Positions 1 to 6,561 of a stretch of 10,197 bases of DNA are shown here, in pieces. The notes under the pieces were generated by a model. That model worked only from the letters and a program-made list of their open reading frames with translations, was not told the origin of the DNA and searched no databases. The stretch spans positions 1-10,197 of the forward strand of contig JAJAYN010000119.1 in NCBI GenBank assembly GCA_026786225.1, in the 5' to 3' direction. Both the position numbers and the translations under genes were made by a program. Origin of the DNA: Burkholderiales bacterium. Its GTDB lineage: Bacteria; Pseudomonadota; Gammaproteobacteria; Burkholderiales; Usitatibacteraceae. Positions within the stretch are counted from its first letter, which is position 1. Every line of letters begins with the position of its first letter.

Positions 1-1637
1 AGTTTTACGCCCAGCGCAGATTCAAGCGCATCTTCCCAGCCCTGTTTGATCTTGATCGATTGCCACAGGCGCGGTGCGTTATCCAACTGATATTTGGACA
101 ACCACATCGCCAGGCGATTGTTGTTGTCCAGGCGCGCTTGCTGATTCTGCAACGCCAGCAAGGCGGCCTCGATACGTGCCAGCTCTCTTGTCGCATTGCC
201 AATGGCATCGACAGATATTTTTCGCCGGGATTCAAGCTCGTTCAATCTCTTTTCAGCATCGGCAAGCTGCTCTTCGGATTGCAGCAATACTTCCTGTGCT
301 TCGGCGCGTTCGGCTTCCACCTGTTCGAGCGCATCTGCATCGGGCACCACCAGACTCATGTTTTCGGTGGTGAGGCGATTCTTGCGCTGCTCCAGTTGCG
401 AGAGGATTTTTAGTGCATTCGATTCACGCGCCTCTTCAATTGCCTGGGTCTGTTCGGCGGCACGCACTTCGTTTTCGCTGGCGCGAACCCTATTGGTCGC
501 CTCACGCAGCTTTTCCTCGAACGTCGGCACATCATTGCGCACCACCTCGGCACGCTCGCGGGCCTCGCCCACACGGTCGATGCCGCTGGCCAGTTCGCGA
601 TGCCAGCGATCAAGTTCATTTGCCGTCGATTCGCAATTGGTCTCGACTTCAGCGATTTGCATCCCGAGTGCGGCGATCTGCGCGGTCAAACGACGCCGAT
701 TATCGCCGAGATAGTTGATTTCCTGCTCAAGCTGGACCACTTTCGTGTTCGCCTCGAACATCAAAGCCTGTGCGTTGGTGAGCTCGTCGGTCTCGGCGTA
801 GTGATCCTGGCGTAATTTATCCAGTTCAACCTCGACCTCACGCAGTCTCGCCGTCTCACCTTCAAATCCGGATTCGGTCTTGATGATTTCGTTGGCGTAA
901 CGCTCCTTGGATGCCTTTACCTCACGCTGCTTGGTGTAGGCCCACAAGTTATCGTTGAGCTTTAACTCGGTATTGAATTCGTTGTACTGCGCAGCGATGG
1001 CGGCCTGATCGGTGAGCTTCACCACCTGCTTGTCCAACTCGGAGAGGATATCGCTGACACGATTCAGGTTTTCCCTGGAGTCTTCCAGGCGCGACTGGGT
1101 TTCGCGGCGACGCTCACGGTATTTCGAGACGCCGGCGACTTCCTCAAGAAATACCCGCAGCTCTTCAGGTTTCGAGGTAATGACCCGCGAGATCATGCCT
1201 TGCTCGATGATCGCGTAAGCGCGCGGGCCCAGGCCTGTGCCCAGGAAAATGTCGGTGATATCGCGACGGCGCACGTGTTGGCCGTTGATGTAGTAATCCG
1301 AATTGCCGTCGCGTGTGAGTACGCGTTTGACGGAAATTTCACTGTATTGGCCCCACTGACCACCGACACGCCCCAGCGAATTATCGAACACCAGTTCCAC
1401 TGCAGCGCGGCCGCCGGGCTTGCGCGTGGTGGTACCGTTAAAAATCACGTCTTCCATCTTTTCGCCGCGCAGATGCTTGGCCGAAGACTCGCCGAGCACC
1501 CAGCGCACCGCGTCGATCACATTGGATTTGCCACAGCCGTTGGGGCCGACGACACCGACGAGTTGTCCGGGCACGAGGATCGAGGTTGGATCCACAAACG
1601 ATTTGAACCCGGCAAGTTTTATTTGTGTCAGACGCAC
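1..1637 (-). CDS. smc: Chromosome segregation ATPase SMC, N-terminal part (cut by window edge)
   Basis: SMC is the ATP-driven DNA-loop-forming subunit of the bacterial condensin complex, working with ScpA and ScpB on the nucleoid. The minus-strand frame is open for 545 codons and runs off the left edge, so the 3' half of the gene is missing. It begins (V/M)RLTQIKLAGFKSFVDPT, a typical SMC N-terminus. A Walker A loop GPNGCGKS lies at residues 31-38, followed by NVIDAVRWVLGE. The head ends near residue 170 with the conserved FLEEVAGVSKYRERR stretch. A long Glu/Lys/Arg-rich coiled coil follows to about residue 510, and the last visible residues (WLSKYQLDNAPRLWQ onward) enter the hinge. The start is GTG, chosen because the family N-terminus begins exactly there and AGGA lies six bases upstream. 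No frameshift is seen in the visible part. The gene is divergent from queF. Its C-terminal head, with the signature motif and Walker B, would lie outside the window. Confidence 0.96.
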   Translation of the reverse strand, partial: MRLTQIKLAGFKSFVDPTSILVPGQLVGVVGPNGCGKSNVIDAVRWVLGESSAKHLRGEKMEDVIFNGTTTRKPGGRAAVELVFDNSLGRVGGQWGQYSEISVKRVLTRDGNSDYYINGQHVRRRDITDIFLGTGLGPRAYAIIEQGMISRVITSKPEELRVFLEEVAGVSKYRERRRETQSRLEDSRENLNRVSDILSELDKQVVKLTDQAAIAAQYNEFNTELKLNDNLWAYTKQREVKASKERYANEIIKTESGFEGETARLREVEVELDKLRQDHYAETDELTNAQALMFEANTKVVQLEQEINYLGDNRRRLTAQIAALGMQIAEVETNCESTANELDRWHRELASGIDRVGEARERAEVVRNDVPTFEEKLREATNRVRASENEVRAAEQTQAIEEARESNALKILSQLEQRKNRLTTENMSLVVPDADALEQVEAERAEAQEVLLQSEEQLADAEKRLNELESRRKISVDAIGNATRELARIEAALLALQNQQARLDNNNRLAMWLSKYQLDNAPRLWQSIKIKQGWEDALESALGVK

Positions 1638-1770
1638 GCGTTTTCCTGTTTTTCGGCGAGCGGCTGATTCTGCACCGCGCAAATTGCACAAAACCCGCAC
1701 CAACGTAGCGCCGGGCGGGTTCGGTGAAATACAATGGACGCAATTTTAACGTATCGACATAGCCAAAACC
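1638..1770. promoter_or_regulatory. Divergent smc/queF intergenic region
   Basis: These 133 bases must carry the promoters of both smc (leftward) and queF (rightward). A TACAAT at 1730-1735 resembles a -10 box for queF, about 36 bases before its ATG, but no matching -35 is seen at 16-18 bases. No clear dyad or riboswitch is visible. The promoter call is tentative. Confidence 0.35.
1644..1647 (-). promoter_or_regulatory. Ribosome binding site of smc, fixing a GTG start
   Basis: On the minus strand AGGA lies six bases before the GTG at 1637-1635. No ATG is available near the conserved N-terminus, so this site and the protein alignment together support initiation at GTG. Confidence 0.6.
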
Positions 1771-2292
1771 ATGAAGCCTTCGCGAAAAACAGAATCCACG
1801 TCAAAAGCTGCTGCTAAGTCATTGAGCAGAAAAGAAACGTCGTTGGGTCTTACGAAATTAGGCGACAAACCGACCGCGCCCGCCGTAAAAACGCTGGAGT
1901 CCTTCCCCAATCCGCAGGCGAAGCGGGATTTTGTCATCCACATGCAGATACCGGAATTCACCTGCCTCTGTCCCATCACCGGGCAACCGGATTTTGCGAC
2001 GCTTTATCTGGACTACATCCCGGACAAGCGCTGCGTCGAATTGAAAAGCCTGAAACTCTACATTTGGTCATTTCGCGATGAAGGCAAGTTTCACGAAGCG
2101 GTCACGAATGAAATTCTTAACGACATCGTCGAGGCGATTGCACCACGCTTTGCCAGATTGACTGCGAAGTTTTGGGTACGCGGTGGAATATTCACGACCA
2201 TTGAAGCCGAGCATCGGGCAAAGGGTTGGACGGCGCGGCCACGGGTAGATTTGGGCAAGTTTCCCGATGAGCGGAGCGTGACGGCGCGCTAA
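1771..2292 (+). CDS. queF: NADPH-dependent 7-cyano-7-deazaguanine reductase (preQ0 reductase)
   Basis: QueF reduces the nitrile of preQ0 to the amine preQ1 in the cytoplasm, a step in queuosine tRNA modification. The protein has 173 residues and is of the short, single-domain type. The catalytic region is EFTCLCPITGQPDFA at residues 62-76: Cys67 aligns with the nucleophilic Cys55 of Bacillus subtilis QueF and Asp74 with its Asp62. The QueF signature ELKSLK is at 90-95, and the FHE substrate-binding segment is at 107-109. Residues 26-49 match the LG..T..P..LE.FPNP lead-in seen in proteobacterial members. The first 25 residues are an extra Lys/Ser-rich tail with no assigned role. The ATG at 1771 has no clear Shine-Dalgarno, and in-frame TTG codons at 1822 and 1843 are possible alternatives. 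It ends with tandem stops TAA TAG. No preQ1 riboswitch is apparent upstream. Confidence 0.95.
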   Translation: MKPSRKTESTSKAAAKSLSRKETSLGLTKLGDKPTAPAVKTLESFPNPQAKRDFVIHMQIPEFTCLCPITGQPDFATLYLDYIPDKRCVELKSLKLYIWSFRDEGKFHEAVTNEILNDIVEAIAPRFARLTAKFWVRGGIFTTIEAEHRAKGWTARPRVDLGKFPDERSVTAR

Positions 2293-2294
2293 TA

Positions 2295-2313
2295 GTCGCG
2301 AGTTCGTCGCGAC
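2295..2313. repeat. Perfect 7-bp palindrome just after queF
   Basis: GTCGCGA and TCGCGAC flank the five-base loop GTTCG, beginning three bases after the queF stop codon. No T-run follows on either strand, so it is not a standard intrinsic terminator. It could protect the 3' end of the mRNA or be a single REP-like palindrome. Whether it recurs elsewhere cannot be judged from this window. Confidence 0.5.
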
Positions 2314-2423
2314 GAAATGCAGTGATATCCCACCCTTCCGCTGTCCGGATTCCAGCCTATGCGTTTACACCCGTAGGCGTTTTCCAGCGGCCCCGAAGAC
2401 GTAATTTGGGGGCTAGATCGCCA

Positions 2424-2446
2424 TTTGGCGGGCCTCCCAAGCCAAA
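2424..2446. repeat. Hairpin in the queF-OMP intergenic region
   Basis: TTTGGC (2424-2429) pairs perfectly with GCCAAA (2441-2446). The loop contains an inner GGG/CCC pairing (2430-2432 with 2436-2438), giving a two-part stem with two unpaired A. There is no T-tract, so termination is unlikely. The function is unknown. Confidence 0.4.
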
Positions 2447-2610
2447 AACACCTGAAACGGCAATCCAGATGCGGACTTTGCGTATTTTGATCGATTGTTA
2501 ATCGCGCAATGCGGAACCAACGCTGCCCGACACCTATGTGATACATGGTGAGGTTAGAATGTCCTACCGCTTAACAATCAGCGGGCCTCTAATTAACTAA
2601 AAGGAAAAAA

Positions 2611-3258
2611 ATGAAAAATGTTCTCGGAATCGCTGCGGCCATATTGGCCGTCTCAGTTACTGGCACCGCTCACGCGCAATCCGCTACCCCCTGGTATGTC
2701 GGCGGCTCGCTCGGCACTGCCAAATCCAATGTCAACGCGGGTGAAGTCAATGACTACTTGCGTTCAATCGGCGCGGGGTCACCTTCGACAACGGCGGATG
2801 ACAAAGATACGGCTTACAGGTTCCTGCTCGGCTATCGGTTCTCACCAGCTGTAGCCGTAGAAGGCTTTTACGCCGACCTGGGTGAGTACAACACGCGTAG
2901 CAATGTGCTCAGTCCGTTTGTCGGCACTGTCAACGCCGACTACAAGGCCAAGGGTTATGGCATCGATCTGGTCTTGTCTGCGCCGATTACCCAGGAATTT
3001 TCTGTATTCGGCCGCGTCGGCATTATTCAGGCGAAGACCGAAGCGCGCTTCAATTCCAGCGGCAGCATTGGCCTGCTCTTCAACCGGGGCAGCAAAAACA
3101 AGACCGGGCAACACTTCGGCGTTGGGCTTCAATATGACATCAACCCCGCGATTGCGTTGCGTGGCGAAGTTGAAACCTACCGGAAGCTCGGTGACGATTC
3201 GACCGGTGGCGAATTGAAGGCCGATGTACTTTCGGTCGGCGCAATCTTTCGCTTCTAG
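2611..3258 (+). CDS. OmpA-like/porin-family outer-membrane beta-barrel protein
   Basis: This is a 215-residue exported protein predicted to form a small eight-stranded barrel in the outer membrane. The signal peptide covers residues 1-22, with a Lys after the Met, a hydrophobic core AAAILAVSV and an AHA cleavage site before QSATPWYVGGSLG. Alternating aromatic and glycine-rich strands follow, for example FLLGYRFSPAVAVEGFYADLG. The late segment GVGLQYDINPAIALRGEVE is characteristic of the OmpA N-terminal barrel group, and the chain ends ...SVGAIFRF with the terminal Phe recognised by the BAM assembly machinery. No peptidoglycan-binding OmpA C-terminal domain is present, so this is a barrel-only protein. 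The start is set by AAGGA five bases before the ATG. It appears to be transcribed alone, with a strong terminator 20 bases after its stop. The exact substrate or role is unknown, and OmpW-like or opacity-type barrels are related alternatives. Confidence 0.88.
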   Translation: MKNVLGIAAAILAVSVTGTAHAQSATPWYVGGSLGTAKSNVNAGEVNDYLRSIGAGSPSTTADDKDTAYRFLLGYRFSPAVAVEGFYADLGEYNTRSNVLSPFVGTVNADYKAKGYGIDLVLSAPITQEFSVFGRVGIIQAKTEARFNSSGSIGLLFNRGSKNKTGQHFGVGLQYDINPAIALRGEVETYRKLGDDSTGGELKADVLSVGAIFRF

Positions 3259-3278
3259 TTTTTCGGGTTTTAGTGAAC

Positions 3279-3310
3279 AAGCCGCATGCATTGTTGCATG
3301 CGGCTTTTTT
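3279..3310 (+). terminator. Intrinsic terminator of the outer-membrane protein gene
   Basis: GCCGCATGCA (3281-3290) and TGCATGCGGC (3295-3304) form a perfect 10-bp stem with the loop TTGT, followed at once by six T (3305-3310). It starts 20 bases after the TAG of the barrel protein. The leftward strand lacks a comparable T-run, so termination should be mainly rightward. Confidence 0.95.
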
Positions 3311-3417
3311 CATGTCGTCAATTCATGCGGTGCATTGATTCATCGCCCGCAAGCTAAGAAAGTGCAGGCTGTTGAGCATGGCGCGAGGGCGGACGCAAAG
3401 CCGGGATGGTTAGAACT

Positions 3418-3423
3418 TATAAT
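3418..3423 (+). promoter_or_regulatory. Consensus -10 box upstream of the methyltransferase
   Basis: TATAAT matches the sigma-70 -10 consensus exactly and lies 83 bases before the methyltransferase ATG, after the terminator of the previous gene. No good -35 is found 16-18 bases upstream. The box could work with an activator or be a chance match. Confidence 0.4.
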
Positions 3424-3506
3424 GACGTGCGGCGCGAAACGCGTGTGTTCTGTATGCCCGGAGCCGCAACGACTTTCTCGATCTATCGGTCCATTCCCTC
3501 AAGCAC

Positions 3507-4424
3507 ATGACAACTGAACTTTCATTCACCGGCGAACGCTTCCACCCCAATCTCGCCGGCGAAATGTGGGCGGAACACTGGCATCGATATCATTTCGTGT
3601 TACCCCTTGTCGCCGGCAGGACCGTGCTGGATGTTGCCTCCGGAGAGGGCTATGGCAGTGCGCTGATGGCCGGCGTCGCCGGTGCGGTGAGCGGCCTTGA
3701 TGTGTCCGCCGCTGCAGTCGCCCATGCCAGTGCCGCCTATGCCGCACAGCAGAATTTGCGTTTCACGGAGGGTAGCTGCGCACAGTTGCCATTTGGCGAC
3801 GCCGTCTTTGACGTCGTGGTCTCGTTTGAAACGCTCGAACATATTCACGAACAAGACGAATTCGTCGACGAGATCAAGCGCGTCCTGAAGCCATCCGGGC
3901 TACTCATCATGTCGTCGCCGAACCGCGCTGAGTATTCGGACGCGCGGGGCTACAGCAACGAATTCCATGTCAAGGAACTCTACCGCGCCCAACTGTTGGC
4001 ACTGCTCGGTGCACGCTTTCAGCACATGCGCTGGTTTTCGCAGCGCAACGCCTTTGTATCGATGATTGTCCCCGATACGGGTGAGGGGTCGGTTGCTGCC
4101 GATACGATTTGCGGCGAAACGCTGACGGTGACGAAGGCCAATCCGGAAACGCTCTCAGCGGCACTACCTGCGCTGTACTTCGTGGTGGTCGCCGGCAACA
4201 ACAGCGCGGTCATGGAGCGCGTTGGGGCACGTGTATCGGTGTTTGGCGACAGTGAGGAGTGGGCGTACAACGATTACCGCCAAATCTACAAGGCATCCGT
4301 CGCCGGTTGGTCGCGTGAACAAGCACTCAACGCGCGCTGTGCCGAGCTTGAGCAGCAGTTGGCAGCACTGCGCAGTCAAACGGCCGCATCAGTTGAAAAC
4401 GCTCCACCAAATCTCGAAAAATAA
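3507..4424 (+). CDS. Class I SAM-dependent methyltransferase with C-terminal helical tail
   Basis: A 305-residue protein whose N-terminal half is a Rossmann-fold methyltransferase of the Methyltransf_11 type. The SAM-binding motif I is VLDVASGEGYGS (residues 40-51), the acidic end of strand 2 is GLDVS (63-67), motif II is FDVVVSFETLEH (101-112) and motif III is LKPSGLLIMSSPN (127-139). The opening FTGERFHPN...EHWHRY resembles methyltransferases found in surface-polysaccharide clusters, where they often form one domain of larger glycan-modifying proteins. Here the tail (about residues 280-305, with AELEQQLAALRSQ) is a short amphipathic helix or coiled coil, as if a longer multidomain protein ended early or the enzyme oligomerises. 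No sugar genes flank it. The ATG at 3507 lacks a clear Shine-Dalgarno. The substrate is unknown, and small-molecule or glycan O-methylation is an inference only. Confidence 0.85.
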   Translation: MTTELSFTGERFHPNLAGEMWAEHWHRYHFVLPLVAGRTVLDVASGEGYGSALMAGVAGAVSGLDVSAAAVAHASAAYAAQQNLRFTEGSCAQLPFGDAVFDVVVSFETLEHIHEQDEFVDEIKRVLKPSGLLIMSSPNRAEYSDARGYSNEFHVKELYRAQLLALLGARFQHMRWFSQRNAFVSMIVPDTGEGSVAADTICGETLTVTKANPETLSAALPALYFVVVAGNNSAVMERVGARVSVFGDSEEWAYNDYRQIYKASVAGWSREQALNARCAELEQQLAALRSQTAASVENAPPNLEK

Positions 4425-4500
4425 TACGTACCCGCTCGATCACGCTTCGATTTCACGTATCAACTTTCGCCGACGTATCCGGTGTAATCTTCCATCCATC

Positions 4501-4506
4501 TATAAT
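4501..4506 (+). promoter_or_regulatory. Consensus -10 box immediately upstream of dapD
   Basis: TATAAT ends only 11 bases before the dapD ATG at 4518. Transcription starting about seven bases downstream would give a leader of roughly five bases, too short for a ribosome binding site, and none is seen. No good -35 is found at 16-18 bases. This suggests a leaderless or nearly leaderless dapD mRNA, unless a promoter further upstream is also used. Confidence 0.5.
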
Positions 4507-4517
4507 CGGGTCGCCCT

Positions 4518-5366
4518 ATGAATGCCGAGCAAAGCATTATTGAAGCCGCGTGGGAAAACCGCGCCAATCTCAACCCGCAATCTGCTGACGCAAGTATTAA
4601 ATCAGCGGTGGATACGGTCATCGAAAAGCTTGATCGAGGGCAATTACGCGTTGCGCAAAAGATCAACGGCGAGTGGATTACGTATCAGTGGCTCAAAAAG
4701 GCGGTATTGCTTTCCTTCCGCCTGGACGATAACCGGTTGATGAGAGCGTCGCCCGAGCAGGGACCATTTTTTGGCAGCCACTTCCCGAAGTTCTACGACA
4801 AGGTCCCTACGAAGTTCGAAAGTTACACTGAAGAAGATTTCAAGGCGGGTGGTTTTCGCGTGGTGCCGCCGGCGGTCGCGCGGCGAGGTGCATTCCTGGC
4901 CAAAAATGTCGTCCTGATGCCGTCCTATGTGAATATCGGCGCGTATGTCGATGAAGGCACCATGGTCGATACTTGGGCCACCGTCGGTTCGTGCGCACAA
5001 ATTGGCAAGAACGTGCATTTGAGTGGCGGCGTCGGTATCGGTGGGGTGCTGGAACCATTGCAGGCTAACCCCACCATCATCGAAGACAATTGTTTCGTCG
5101 GCGCGCGCTCCGAGGTCGTCGAAGGCGTTATCGTCGGCGAAGGTTCGGTGATCTCGATGGGTGTATTTATAGGTCAATCGACCAAGATCTATAACCGCGA
5201 AACCGGGGAAATCTCCTATGGCAAGGTGCCGCCGTACTCGGTGGTCGTATCTGGCAGCTTGCCCTCCGCCGATGGCAGGTATAGTCTGTATTGCGCCGTT
5301 ATCGTCAAGCAGGTGGACGCAGGAACACGCGCAAAAACGAGCATCAACGAATTACTGCGAAGCTGA
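4518..5366 (+). CDS. dapD: 2,3,4,5-tetrahydropyridine-2,6-dicarboxylate N-succinyltransferase
   Basis: DapD transfers succinyl from succinyl-CoA to tetrahydrodipicolinate in the succinylase branch of lysine and meso-diaminopimelate synthesis, a cytoplasmic step feeding peptidoglycan. The 282-residue protein closely follows Escherichia coli DapD. It has an alpha-helical N-domain (QWLKKAVLLSFR near residues 58-69) and then the left-handed parallel beta-helix of hexapeptide repeats with VLMPSYVNIGAYVDEGTMVD, GSCAQIGKNVHLSGGVGIGG and NCFVGARSEVVEGV. It ends in KTSINELLRS. It is somewhat longer than the usual 274 residues because about ten extra residues (around 77-90, ASPEQGPFFGSHFP) sit between the N-domain and YDKVPTKF. 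No Shine-Dalgarno is seen before the ATG, and a -10 box lies 11 bases upstream. pilU starts 28 bases after the stop, so the two are probably cotranscribed. Confidence 0.97.
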   Translation: MNAEQSIIEAAWENRANLNPQSADASIKSAVDTVIEKLDRGQLRVAQKINGEWITYQWLKKAVLLSFRLDDNRLMRASPEQGPFFGSHFPKFYDKVPTKFESYTEEDFKAGGFRVVPPAVARRGAFLAKNVVLMPSYVNIGAYVDEGTMVDTWATVGSCAQIGKNVHLSGGVGIGGVLEPLQANPTIIEDNCFVGARSEVVEGVIVGEGSVISMGVFIGQSTKIYNRETGEISYGKVPPYSVVVSGSLPSADGRYSLYCAVIVKQVDAGTRAKTSINELLRS

Positions 5367-5383
5367 AATTTATTGGTACGCGA

Positions 5384-5390
5384 GGGAGAG
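5384..5390 (+). promoter_or_regulatory. Ribosome binding site of pilU, deciding the start
   Basis: GGGAGAG lies just before the ATG at 5395, with the GGAG core six bases away. It fixes the start at MAVLTRLFELMA and excludes an upstream in-frame start at 5218 that would overlap dapD by about 150 bases. Confidence 0.8.
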
Positions 5391-5394
5391 AAAT

Positions 5395-6540
5395 ATGGCG
5401 GTGTTAACCCGACTTTTCGAACTGATGGCGCAAAAAAAGGCCTCTGACCTGTTTGTCTCGGCCGGCGCGTCGATCCACATCAAGATCAACGGAAATACTG
5501 TCCCCGTAAATCCGCAGATGATGAGCGCCGAGGACACCAAGCGCGTCTGTTACGAGATTCTCAAACCGCATCAGATAGAGCGCCTCGAAAAGGAACTCGA
5601 GCTCAACTTCTCGATGCCGATCGAGGGTGTGGGCAATTTTCGTATCAACATGATGTGGCAAAAGGGTAGCTGTGCCGCAGTCATTCGTTATATTGAAACC
5701 AACATACCGGAATTTCGTTCGCTGATGCTGCCACAAGTACTGGCGCAGGTGGTGATGGAAAAGCGTGGCCTGATTCTCGTCGTCGGCGCAACCGGCTCGG
5801 GGAAATCGACCACGCTGGCATCGATGCTAGATTTTCGCAACAGCATGAAGCAGGGTCATATCCTCACGTTTGAAGACCCGATCGAATTCATCTTCAGATC
5901 AAAAAAATCAATCGTCAACCAACGCGAGATCGGCACGGATACCCATTCCTTCGGCGAGGCCATGCGTAACGCAATGCGCCAGGCACCGGACTGCATTCTT
6001 GTCGGTGAAATCCGTGACATCGAAACCATGAAAGCGGCAATGATGTATTCGTTGTCCGGCCACTTGTGCCTCGCAACGCTACACGCCAACAACAGCTACC
6101 ACGCGCTCAACCGCATCATTAACTTCTTCCCGCTGGATCAGCGCGCCATTCTGCTTTCCGACCTGGGCGTCAGCCTGAGATGCATCATCTCGCAGCGGCT
6201 GGTCAAAAACATTGAAGGTGGGCGCTCCGCGGCCGTTGAGGTATTGATGAATACCACCAACATCGCGGAATTGATCGAAGAAGGTAAAGTCGGCGAGATC
6301 AAGGAGGCGATGGAAAAATCATTGACCCCCGGCTCACAGACCTTTGAGCAGGATTTGTTCCGCCTCATCAAACAGGAAAAAATCACCGTCGAAGAGGGCT
6401 TGGGTAACGCCGATTCCGCGACCAATCTATCGCTATTGATCGGCAACTCCGGGATGATTCCCGTCTACAAGGACGGTCAGGCACCACCCGAGAAGGGCCG
6501 TGCTGGCGGGCCGAGCTTTAGCGAATTTAAGATCAGCTAA
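5395..6540 (+). CDS. pilU: Type IV pilus retraction ATPase PilU
   Basis: PilU is the accessory hexameric retraction motor of type IV pili, acting with PilT at the cytoplasmic face for twitching or DNA uptake. The 381-residue protein has an N-terminal PAS-like domain (KASDLFVSAGASIHIKING, 15-33) and a RecA-like ATPase core. Walker A is GATGSGKST (131-139), the Asp box is around LTFEDPIEF (157-165), Walker B is ILVGEIRD (201-208) and the His box is LATLHANNS (226-234). Assignment to PilU rather than PilT rests on overall resemblance, including MMWQKGSCAAVIRYI, the NFFPLDQR..LLSDLG segment and the C-terminal tail ending GGPSFSEFKIS. No pilT lies beside it in this window, although pilT-pilU pairs are common. 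It follows dapD by 28 bases in the same direction and probably shares its transcript. It converges with the lipoprotein gene, 21 bases away. Confidence 0.93.
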   Translation: MAVLTRLFELMAQKKASDLFVSAGASIHIKINGNTVPVNPQMMSAEDTKRVCYEILKPHQIERLEKELELNFSMPIEGVGNFRINMMWQKGSCAAVIRYIETNIPEFRSLMLPQVLAQVVMEKRGLILVVGATGSGKSTTLASMLDFRNSMKQGHILTFEDPIEFIFRSKKSIVNQREIGTDTHSFGEAMRNAMRQAPDCILVGEIRDIETMKAAMMYSLSGHLCLATLHANNSYHALNRIINFFPLDQRAILLSDLGVSLRCIISQRLVKNIEGGRSAAVEVLMNTTNIAELIEEGKVGEIKEAMEKSLTPGSQTFEQDLFRLIKQEKITVEEGLGNADSATNLSLLIGNSGMIPVYKDGQAPPEKGRAGGPSFSEFKIS

Positions 6541-6561
6541 CCGCCGACTGATGATGCAGCG

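Larger units (their letters stand above)
2293..2610. other. 318-base intergenic region between queF and the outer-membrane protein
   Basis: I see no convincing gene here. An 85-codon minus-strand frame crosses it but resembles no family and has no start signals. The region holds the 2295-2313 palindrome, a weaker dyad GCCTA/TAGGC around 2358-2381, and a hairpin at 2424-2446. The right end must hold the promoter of the barrel protein. TAGAAT at 2555-2560 is a -10-like candidate without a good -35. AAGGA at 2601-2605 is the ribosome binding site of the next gene. Confidence 0.5.

Noticed and set aside
1700..1770. preQ1 riboswitch upstream of queF
   Set aside because: No preQ1-type pseudoknot arrangement could be recognised, and the leader is short.
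2358..2381. GCCTA/TAGGC hairpin followed by GTTTT as a queF terminator
   Set aside because: The stem is only five pairs with a large loop and a weak T-run, too poor to call a terminator.
2289..2546. 85-codon minus-strand frame in the queF-OMP gap
   Set aside because: No ribosome binding site, no family resemblance, and the composition looks like translated spacer with hairpins.
3224..3517. 97-codon plus-strand frame across the OMP end and terminator
   Set aside because: It runs through a clear intrinsic terminator and overlaps the OMP and methyltransferase ends in other frames.
5218..5394. N-terminal extension of PilU starting inside dapD
   Set aside because: It would overlap dapD out of frame. 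The strong GGGAGAG site and the family N-terminus place the start at 5395.
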